From Uloborus plumipes (Eukaryota > Arthropoda > Arachnida > Araneae > Uloboridae): 64,000 nt of DNA. The notes below the pieces were generated by a model. It saw only the letters and a program-made list of their open reading frames with translations. It made no database searches and had not been told where the DNA came from. How positions within the stretch are numbered: the stretch's first letter is position 1; every line of letters starts with the position of its first letter. The stretch spans positions 1 to 64,000 of the forward strand of contig JAXGGA010002894.1 of assembly GCA_038373865.1 (NCBI GenBank). The letters are read 5' to 3'. Below are positions 35,283-47,200 of this stretch, piece by piece. The position numbers and the translations under genes were made by a program.

Positions 35283-38200
35283 CTGTAAAAAATCATGCAC
35301 AAAGTTAACTCTCAAAACATTTAAAACACTACCTGCATGACAAAATAGAATCTCTGTTAACTGATATAATAGTTAATGTTTAAAATATAAAAAAATAGAC
35401 TTTTCTTTTTGTCTACTCAGACAATTAAAATAAAGTTTTTTTTTAATTTGCTATTTGGGGGGGGGGGGGGGTAACATTTTTTAAAACAATGAAAATAGTC
35501 CCATATCTTTTAAAACATACATAAAGAAAGGATCATTAACATTAATTTATCAAAGATATAATGAATGACAGCCCAAGAATCAACTCACTCTCAAAATAAA
35601 ATCATCACTCTGAGATAGCCATAAATCCACTCCTCTGAGAGGCTCATAGTTGTAAGGTCCAATTCTTAGCATGCCAACATGGCAATCATACACATCAAGC
35701 ATCTACACAACAAATGAACATAAGTAAGTTAATGAAGTTTAACTATTGAAATGCAAATGATTGTATGAGAAACTGACAAGAAAATAAGGGATAGAATTTT
35801 CCTTTATCATAAAATATGGAAAAGGCAGAAATATCCCTCTGTATTACAAAAATTGTGCTTCAGCTATTTTTCTTTTTCATTTCCTCTTATTTTTCGCTCT
35901 AGACTTCATGAAATAAAAGATTTTGAACTTATACAAGGTATAACAAGGTTAAAAGTTAACTGCTTGCAATCTTAAAGGATAATTAAGTACATTTCTGTTA
36001 ATAGCAAACTATAAAGAAAAATTAGAAACTTTTTACAGAAAGATGCAAGGCAAAATTAATAAGTGAAACACAATCTATATTGATAAATTTTATTTCACAC
36101 ATGCAAACAGATTTTGCATGGCGGCTTAAAATAACAAATAAGCAAAACTGTTGTCTCTTTTTTATTCATTCTTTTGCAATAACACATAAGTTCTTTGTTC
36201 ATTCTCAAATGTATAATTGATAACACACATACAGTCAAACCTAGTTATCTTGAGCTCACCTCTCTACCCTGAAAATTTATAGCCCCCCCTCCTCCCCGAC
36301 TTAGTTGAATCTTGAATAATTCCTTTTTTCTACATACTACTTTAAGATTGTCTTACTGTTTTAATAAAGAAATATAAAAAAATTGATTGAGTGGCCACTA
36401 ATAATAAAAAAGTAGTTACTAAATTGAAGAGTCTACTGGCCACTAACTAAACTAAAAATTTGAATTTTCAGGTCCTTTATAGACAAGGGATCTGATAATT
36501 CAGAACTGTTAGTACTTGTGGAGACCAAACTCATTTTCAAATTCATTTTACAAATAGCCCATGGTATGCCCAAGACAAATAAACAATATTCTTGTTGAAA
36601 AAAGGCAGTTATTTAGAGTATCTATAAGCCAATATGAATAACAATGCACCATTTCATACTTTTTACAGCATAATATAGTTTTAAAATCATAAAGAGAAGA
36701 TTTCTTATTCATGACTTTGATAGAAGAATGCATTTCTGCTGCTTTATATGTTATGCTTCTTGATAAAGAAAAATTAGAAGTGACGCACAGTTATTACATT
36801 TGCAATTCATAATGAATTACAAATGCTATTGTTTCATTAAAGTTTTATGAAAGCATGCCTTAAGTTTGCCAAGGGCACTTGATTCCATAGGCATGCCACT
36901 GGACACCCAACTAAAATTGTAGGTTTGGAAACAAAACAAAAGTAGCATCATACATTAACTAAGTTTCAAATGATTGCAGTAATTTATTAAACTCCTTTTG
37001 AGGACATGCAATTATTTTTACCTCATAGCATCCTGTAAAGTATCGAGCTGAGCGGAGTGGAAAATCTGGACCTTTGTCAGGGAATGTAGCAGGAAAAATT
37101 TCACCGCTTTTTGTGTTTACACCTATGAAAAATTTAATAAAATTACAAAAGAAAAATTGAATATATTAAAACTTAAGGATCAAGTTTTTATGTTCATGAC
37201 ATTTAATGCTCTTCAAGAGCAGAAATGTGTAAAATATTTCGAGTTCATGATTTTAAAAAAAATAAAAAGAAATTTTATTTGTTAGCACATTAACATAGTT
37301 TAGTAAACACCAAAAATTTGAAAAATTTAAGTTCCATAGCAGATACAAATAGATTGCAATTTTCAAAATAAAGGCTTCAAATATGAAACCTACATATGGA
37401 AGAATTTACTTGAGTAAAATTATTTTAGAATTGCATTGTAAAGTTCTATGACAAGCATATTATTAATTACTGTTGACATAATTGAAGAAACGAAATTAAA
37501 CCACTGGTTCAAAAGTTAACTTTTTGATAGTTGGACCCTCTCAAAGAATACAGAACTTCAACTGCAAATTTTAAGATTCTGATTTTAATAAATACAAAAA
37601 GAAATTTTATTTATTTGTATCCTAATAAAGTGTACAATTTAACAAGAAGTTCCGTCCAGAAATATAAGAGCCTGCTTCTCCATACATCAATGACTTTCTA
37701 GCAAACTGATCAATATTGTTCTAGCTAGATTGAAAATAATGTCAAATACATCTTTTTAACATTCAAACCTGATTTTCAAAAAAAATAAATAAAATCTGAT
37801 GAAATAGACTTGTAAAAAAAAGAAAAAAAAAAACAAACAAATAACATATAAGCCCCTTTAAACAATGCATAAGCAACAAATCTATCAGTTTATTTATTTA
37901 TTTTTTTTTTTTGTCAGAAGGGGGAAAAAAGAGAATTTAAAAAACACCCATCAAAATGAATACATGTTACCAAAAAAGAAATAAAAATCCTTCACACTCT
38001 GACTCTGCAACCGTGGCAGAGCTGTGGACTCGGAGGGTGAAAAAAGACTGACTTGTTTAATGCAAAATCAGTTCAATTCTGACTCTTGATTCCCTAGTTC
38101 TGGCTGATAAGCAGACTTGGAGAGATGCTAGCTAACTGTGACTTTTGGAATATAAAATCCTTTGACTCCTGACTCTAACTCCTTCACTCCAAAATCAGTC

Positions 38201-41200
38201 CAACTCTACGACTTTGACTCTGCAACCCGCTTATTTTACAGTAAAATCATTTGCACTTTGAACTCAATTCCCTCATATTTATCTCTGGCTTGTGTCAATG
38301 TTAAGTCTATGAGAAATGGTATTTCAATTTTTATTAATAGCTTTTTTCCTATTTCTTGAAACCAAAACGTGAGATCATGTTTCGAAGCTATTCAATTTTG
38401 TCAATAGTTTAGTCTTAAAATTTTTTACTTTGGTTTCTTAGAAAAAAAGTTTTAAATTCTCCCAATAGCCTCAATATTTAGTTTTTTTACACGTTCAAAA
38501 AGTACTCTTAAAGCAGTCAAATATTAAAAAAAAATCTTTTCTACACAAATTCTCCACTAAGAGGTATTATGCCGTGCTAAGCACAAAAGTCGTGTCTGCA
38601 CTTTTTAACAAAATTGAGTTATCTCTTTGTGACGTATTTTAATCTAAATACAAAATTATACGGTCATTTGAGAACGGGAAACATTTTTTAAAAATTTCAG
38701 AAAAAGTTTCATCTGAATCAAATACATGGTGGCGCAAATCTTTAAAGAGTTTTATCTGTCTGAGTTCGAGTGCAGATACCACATTTGCACTTAGCACGGC
38801 AGTATTGTTAACAAAGTTTGCTTGAAGCAAATTCATCGATAAATTCGGGTATATTCGCATTAAATTTCATCGCAGACGCCTATTTCAAGTTTTTTGAAGT
38901 CTTCAAATTTGAACCAAAAAGTTAATCAAATCAAAAGGTGAAATATGTGAATGGAGTGTTATCGCCGAGATCTTTCAAACAAAAAAGTGTTTGAATTGGA
39001 CTATTCCCTCAAAAGCTATAGGAGGAAACAGACAGGCAGACAGACAAACATTTCCTTCAACCAAATCTTGCTTTACAATACTTCCTTTTTCTGTATTTAT
39101 TTAATTATTTTATTTATTTTTGGAATTCTTTTGGACGTGGCAATATTTTAATTTTTCCCCCTTTACTTGATATAAATGATTCAATTTAACAAACATGACA
39201 ACATTGTGAAAAATTCTTGCATCACAATTTATTTTCTGTGTGAGGTTTTTTTTTAAAGTGAGCGATTCTCAGTTTACTGGGAATCCTGTTCGTATTAGTT
39301 GTTTAGTAATCACTTGTTTTACCAACTTATTGGCTTGCATTTTCCAAATCACCGAAGATATGGCATGAACTTTGAACAATAAGCTCACATTTCTTAACAT
39401 TGAAAAAATTGTTTGTTTTAACCCTAAAACATGCCTTCATGATTTTGTATAATTTTGAGTTTTAAAGGTTATTTTTTGTTTCATATTTTAGACAAAAGAC
39501 ATTCTGTTAAACTTTCGTACTGATTAAATTTCAAAATTTAGATTTATTACACATGGTGTTTCATATTGTATGGGACGAAAAGAAATTGTTAAGTTAAGTA
39601 ACGATTGTTAGCGTTATGATTAATATATTTAGAAAATTCAAATTTACCTCAAAACTATATTAATTCAAGTTTCTACGGGTGTGTCCCTCCGGTGACATGA
39701 CAAATATCTACTGTATTACCCCGTATTAGCCGGCATACCGCTAAATTTAAGGGTCACCAGATTTTCTATGAGTCGTAGTTGGTCCTTTCCGGCATGCCGG
39801 AAAAACCAAGGTTGGGGAAAAAATAATAATTTAATACTATCCCAAGAACATTAAAACTTTTTAAATGATATAAGTTATGTACTGGTGTGCCAAGCACAAA
39901 AATCTTATCTGTACTTTTTATGAAAATTGAATTATTGTCACCAGGTATAATTTGTTGCAACATATATTATCTAAATGCATGTTTTATGGTCATTTGTGAA
40001 CAGGAAATATTAAAATAAAATTTTCGAGAAAAGTGATATCTATAGAGGCATGAAACATTAAGAAGTGATTTCTGCATTTGCCGCTCACTGTAGATATCAC
40101 TTTTGTAGCAAATCAGTATAGATCCCTTATTAATGCAATTAAACGATTTACTTTGTAAAAAATTTAATAAATAGTAGCAAGATAACGCACTATCAAACCA
40201 ACATGATTTATTTCGTCTCGGAGATTTGAAATTCATTGGTTTGTTTTTGAGAAAAGCGTTTATTATTATTTTTCCTTATAGTGATTTGCTTTGCGGTTGA
40301 AACTGAGGAGAGAAATTAATTTTTGTTTTACTTTTGCGGCTTGCTGGCCAACCTCACTTTTTCCTGCATACCGGCTAATGCCGGGTAATATGGTGCAAGA
40401 TAATCAAGCTCCTGCCATACTCGTGATTACGTATCCCCTGTGATGGAGTTCAACACAGCAGTCATCAGCTGCTTCAGTTCCTCTAAGTCCTGAGGAAGTG
40501 GAGGTACAAAACATCTTGTCTTTAACGAAACCCCAGAGAAAAAAAACCACAGTACGTTAGATATGAGGATCTCGCCGGCTAATGAATCAATTTTAAATCA
40601 TTTTGGCGTATTTGAGTACGCTTTTTACTGAATGGATATTTTAATTGACAGTGCCTGTAGCGGCATGTTCATCATTCTATGATTTTTTCCTTTTGTCAAA
40701 TAAAACTTGTATGACTGTACTCACAGAATAAATTTATTTCGGCTGAATAAACCCATTACGGTAATCATACTGCGCTATTCTTTTTGTCCCATTCAATATG
40801 AAACACCCTGTATTATAAAAAAAGAAGCAATTAATTCTTACCTATTCCATAAATAACAGGCCAATTAATGTTCCCCCGGAGAGAGTTATTTAGCTCTGTA
40901 AAATAATAATAATAAAAATACTTAATTAAATAAAAAATAGAAACAATAAAAATAAAAATCTATCAATTTTTAAATTTAAAACACATTATATGCAACACAT
41001 AAATTTTATAACAGATAATAATACATAGGCAAAAATAGTAAAAATTATTTCATTAAAATAAATTTTGAATGGTGTGACGTTACACTGCATCGTTTTGTGA
41101 TGCAACTGGTTCATTTATTTTTGTCAAACTTAAATTAAATAAAAAGAAAAAGTTAAATATTAATGGGAAATTATTCCCTAGAAATTCAAAATAAAAATTA

Positions 41201-44200
41201 AGTCTAAGGCCGAAACCTAAGTGGAAAGTAACATTGCATATAAAAAGTACATTCCGCGAAAACTCCAGACCAGCGCCTGGCTCGAGTGCCCCTTTAAGAA
41301 TTTAGATCCAAAATTGAGAAAAAAATTGAAAAATTGACTTACCCACTGTCGACTGTATAACATTGAAAAGTTCAAAAAAAAAAAAAAAAACACAAGTATC
41401 TGCACTCAGATAATTATTTATTTTCTTGGCATCTTACCTCATTTATACATTTTCATAAAATGACTTATTTAATTTTGAAGGATCCTTCTAACAAAAAGAG
41501 CAAAACTTAGAATGACTTGTCATATTTCGACGATTCTTCCACATATGTAATAAGAAAAGTTTACTTAAAAAATTTAATTCTTGCACGGAGAAAGGCGATT
41601 AATTTATTTTAAGTTCTTGTGGCTGAAGAGTTCAAGAAAAGTTCGAAGCTGGAGCAGGGAAAAAAATGAAGAAACATCTTGTGGGCGAAATCGCTCGGTT
41701 CGCTAAATCTTCCGATCCCCAACGGGATTGTTTTGCATAGAAACGGCGTCGAATGAAGGGGCCAGCAGCAAGATCTGCACATCAATACCAACGGCGGGAA
41801 GCGACGAAGGAGCTTAGGCAGCGACGAAGGAACATTAGGCATCGGAGATCTGGTGTAGATTCGACATTGGGAAACACTCGGCAGAAAAAATTGCGTCAAG
41901 CATCGAGATCCTGGTACAGGTTCTGCATCATGAAAAACCCGGCAGAAAGAAAATGCTCATCGGTGCCGAATAGCGGGAAGCGGAATAGGGAGAGGCATAG
42001 AGCTCCAAAGATCCATTGAATTATTTAAGGCAGCGAAGAACTTGAGATCTGACGTTTTTTCCTTTTTTTTTGTTTTGTGCTTCTTTCAAGCATTACGATT
42101 TTGATATTTTTGTTTCAGGGCTATTGCCTCCTCCCTCGCTACTCTCCTCTGCTGCCACAGCATTGCCGAAAAGATGGGAAGTAAGCAAAATGGCTTGGGG
42201 AACTTCGAGCTCTCCAAGAGCTTCCAGTCACAGCAAAAGTCGCAGCCAATCTACCAAAATTCGTGCCATCCCTCGCTAGACTCTAGTTGGATGACCTTGA
42301 GCCATCCAATCAGAGAAAAGCGTGGGAGAGGGGTGAATGACCGCCTTGGCATCAGTGGGGAGAAGACAGCGAATGGAAAGAGGCGTGGGTCAAATTCTGA
42401 CCTCCACAACCACTCCGTTGGCAAAAAAGATCCGAAGAAGCTTTAAAAAAATGGCTAAAAATGGAGACCGCGCGAAAGTATAGAAATTTATACAAAAGTG
42501 GGAATTAAAAATCGCGATTCTAAAAAGCGTTAAATTGGCCGAAAATGTTTAAACGATATATCGAAATGCGCGGAAAATTAAGGGGAGTAAAAACTTTTGA
42601 GAAGGGAAATCGTTCGGATGTGAAATTAAAAAGTTGTAGATAGAAAAAGCGGGAGATGACGCCAAGCGATCGCGAATGACAACTTACGAAGTGATTGAGA
42701 AATTGAAAAAAACCTAACGATGTGATGCAATATCACATACTCCGGAAAATCGAAGGAAAAAAAAGAGAAAAAAAAGAAATTTTAAGTCCAGCTCCGAATA
42801 GTTAAAAGGAAAGGCATCATACATCATACAATATAACAAATACACACATTATGTATATCAAACTGAAAATCAAAATTGAAAACCAAAACCAAAACCAGAA
42901 GTGAAAAATTAATCCCCCCATCCATTGATTGAAACAGGGTAAGTCAAGCGAAAAATAAGACATGTGTTCTTCACGTCTGCACTTATGACATAAAATACCA
43001 CATGAACAATACTCTCAAGGCATCATCAACAAACAACTAAAACGACTGAAATCACAGCATTCTTTGTGATTACAATACATACATATATATATAATGCATT
43101 TTGATAAAATGATACGCCCAAAATAAGAGTTTTCTTAAAACTCCAAAAACTAAACTAAAATTACTAAAACTACATTATAAAAAAAAACCAAACACCCAAA
43201 CATAAAAATAAAGGTAAGGTATAAAAAGACATACCTAAAATCGACTAACCATCCAACACATAAAAGTATTCAAAAAATTACACAAATATTTGTGCAAAAC
43301 TAAATATTTGTGTGAAAACGTTTCTCACACACATTACATACCATCACATAAGTATGATTTTCTAAAAAAAAAAACGGCCCGAAATCCACTAAGAACTAAC
43401 CGACACATTAAAACATTAAAAAGCATAGCCCTTTTTCTTTTTTGAATTTCGAAGGTAAAGTAAAAAGGTACATTGGACCCGATAACCAACTAACACTATC
43501 CAACACATAAAAATTAAAACAAATTACACAAATATTTGTGCAAAAGCAATATATTTGTGTGAATACGTTTTTTTTACGCACATTACATACCATCAGGGGT
43601 ATGATATTAAATCCAAAATCAATTAAAACTAACCAATACATTAAACATTAAAAAAAAATGCACAAATATTTGTGCTAACGAAATATTTGTGTGAATATAT
43701 TTTTCACACACATTATATACCATTAAAAGTATGAAATGTCCTGTATTAGGACTTTGAAAAAAGAAAAAATTATTAAAATCGAGTATCAACACCCAACATA
43801 TCAAAAACATTAAAAATACGAAGAATCTAAAAAACTACTAACGTTGACATGATACACTTATGTGAATAAGTATCACATACATTCAGAACCTTTAAAAGAA
43901 AATTAAAAGTGGTAAAAGTTCATGAGGGAAATTCTTGACAACTCATTATAATGTGAGTGTTGATGTAGACAAATGTTCAAAAACAAGAAAAAATAGCACT
44001 GTAGTTCATTGAACTCGTAATCACCTTTAACATAATGAATTTGTAACAGCTGTAAGGTGACATTATGAAGAATGAAAAAAATGTCATCAACATTTCAATG
44101 TAAAAATTTAAAAGTTATGGTACCATAAAAAAAATATGTGACAGCGTCCTATCACATAATAAAAGTAAAAGACATGATCGGTAAAATGAAGAGGAAGTGT

Positions 44201-47200
44201 ACAACTTGACATTCATGTCAAAAGTTTCAAAATAATGAAAAATTTAACATAACTCTCATCTCAATGTCCATGAAATTTTGAGAAGACAAGAGAAAAATTT
44301 AATGGGAAAAAATGTGTGAAAAAAACAGAGGAAAAGGGAAGATCAATAAATAAACAACAAGGCGGTTCACATATTGTAATGGATCCGGAATAACAATCAC
44401 GACCAGCACGATTGCTCATACAATAGTGAGAGGACACCAAGGTGATCATTTACGACTTTGGAGGAAGTATCGATTTTGCTGTGGGGGTTGCTGAGGGGAA
44501 GAATTTTGAGCGCCGTCTAGAACTAGATTACTCTTTCTATGTGGGGCAAGGCGGAGACGATTAACATGAAGTACTGAAGGTGGAGCGGAATCATCGCCCA
44601 GTAATCTTACCTTGTAATTTACCTCTCCAACTTTTTCTAAAATTGTGTAAGGGCCTGCAAACCTAGGTTTAAAGGTGTCCGAAGATTTAACATACACGGT
44701 ATCACCTACATGTAAATATCTACACTTAGAATTTTGCAATTGTCTCGTGTTCTGGGATATTTGTTTACGTTCCAAAGATGTGTATGCTTCCGCATAAATT
44801 AGACGGAGATCCTGTAATACATTTTGTATGTAATGGGAGGTATTAAGGAAACGGGGTTGTATGTCATTATCAAAAGTATCGAAAAAAAAGAGAAAGGTTC
44901 CTTCCGTAGTGTAATATGTTAGGAGTGAAACCAGTAGATGAATGGGTGGTCCCATTATAAACGGATGTATGAACGAGTATAGCTGTCTCGAATGAAACAT
45001 TTTGTTCTAATAAGGCGAGAATAGATGTTTTTATAGCAAGGTTAATTCTTTCAGATTTTGAATTTGTGGCTGGGTGTGCTTTTGAGGAATGTTGAAATGT
45101 AACACCTAATGCTTTTTGTAATGTATGAAAGACATCAGAGTCAAATTGCTTCCCTAAATCAGAGAGTATGAAAGACATTCTTCCATGTAATGAAATGTAA
45201 TTTAGTAAGTGCTTAGCAATAGTATTAGCAGTAATGTTCTTTAATGGGTATAACACCACATGATGAGAAAAATGGTCAATGACAGTTAAAATATGACCAT
45301 GAACGCCTATTGGGCCTAAAATATCAACAGAACAAAATTGATTTGGTCTCGTGGGAATCCATATATTTTGTAATGGGGCAGGTTTAATAGCATATGGTTT
45401 TAGACATAGACAAGAATCACATGATAAAACAAAATTTGACAGGTCCCTATACATTCCTAACCAAAAATATTTACTAACCAAAATTTCATATGACTTTTTG
45501 ATGCCGGTGTGTGAAATGTGACAAATTTTTAAAACCTTAGCTTTTAGAGAGTCTGGAACTACAATGGTAGGAATAGAAGACTTATTATGAACATGCATTA
45601 ACAAATTAGTGGCTGGGCAAATGAAAAAGTCTTTAAATTTATGAGCATGTTCTAGTGAAGGGTTTTGGAAAGCCGAAATAGCCTCTTTGATAAACACATC
45701 ATTCTTTTGCTCTGATAAAAAGGTTTCTACAGAAATTTCGTTAGGAAGATCATTTTGAGTACATACATATGCCACAGAATTAAGGTCAGTTGGTGACTTA
45801 GGAGAGGTTTGAGAGGTTTGTTGTGTATGAACACAATTAATTACTTCATTTATGGGGTAGATGGGTGTAGTTTGAGATGAATTATGTTGTAAAGTGTCAT
45901 GTGATATTGCATCACATCGTTAGGTTTTTTTCAATTTCTCAATCACTTCGTAAGTTGTCATTCGCGATTGCTTGGCGTCATCTCCCGCTTTTTCTATCTA
46001 CAACTTTTTAATTTCACACCCGAACGATTTCCCTTCTCAAAAGTTTTTACTCCCCTTAATTTTCCGCGCATTTCGATATATCGTTTAAGCATTTTCGGCC
46101 AATTTAACGCTTTTTAGAATCGCGATTTTTAATTCCCACTTTTGTCTAAATTTCTATACTTTCGCGCGGTCTCCATTTTTAGCCATTTTTTTAAAGCTTC
46201 TTCGGATCTTTTTTGCCAGCGGAGCGGTTGTGGAGGTCAGAATTTGACCCACGCCTCTTTCCATTCGCTGTCTTCTCCCCACTGATGCCAAGGCGGTCAT
46301 TCACCCCTCTCCCACGCTTTTCTCTGATTGGATGGCTCAAGGTCATCCAACTATAGTCTAGCGAAGGATGGCGCGAATTTTGGTAGATTGGCTGCGACTT
46401 TTGCTGTGACTGGAAGCTCTTGGAGAGCTCGAAGTTCCCCAAGCCATTTTGCTTACTTCCCATCTTTTCGGCATTGCTGTGGCAGCAGAGGAGAGTAGCG
46501 AGGGAGGAGGCAATAGCCCTGAAACAAAAATATCAAAATCGCAATGCTTGAAAAAAGCACAAAACAAAAAAAAGGAAAAAACGTCAGATCTCAAGTTCTT
46601 TGCTGCCTTAAATAATTCAATGGATCTTTGGAGCTCTATGCCTCTTCCTATTCCGCTTCCCGCTATTCGGCACCGAGGAGCATTTTCTTTCTGCCGGGTT
46701 TTTCATGATGCCGAACCTGCACCAGGATCTCGATGCTTGACGCAATTTTTTCTGCCGAGTGTTTCCCAATGTTGAATCTACACCAGATCTCCGATGCCTA
46801 ATGTCTTCTCCTTTGTCGCTTCCCGCCGTTGGTATTGATGTGCAGATCTTGCTGCTGGCCCCTTCATTCGACGCTGCTTCTATGCAAAACAATCCCGTTG
46901 GGGATCGGAAGATTTAGCGAACCGAGCGATTTCGCCCGCAAGATGTTTCTTCATTTTTTTCTCTGCTCCAGCTTCGAACTTTTCTTGAACTCTTCAGCCA
47001 CAAGAACTTAAAATAAATTAATCGCCTCTCTCCGTGCAAGAATTAAATTTTTTAAGTAAACTTTTCTTATTACATATATGGAAGAATAGTCGAAATATGT
47101 CAAGTCATTCTAAGTTTTGCTCTTTTTGTTAGAAGGATCCTTCAAAATTAAATAAGTCATTTTGTGAAAATGTATAAATGAGGTAAGATGCCAAGAAAAT

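Noticed and set aside
43256..43780. CRISPR-like array
   Set aside because: Repeated palindromic units are unequal in spacing and diverged, lie inside a eukaryotic transposon, and have no cas genes.
44446..44905. Separate second gene in the Ginger-like element
   Set aside because: Its GPY/F module is the expected C-terminus of the same integrase, offset only by one base.
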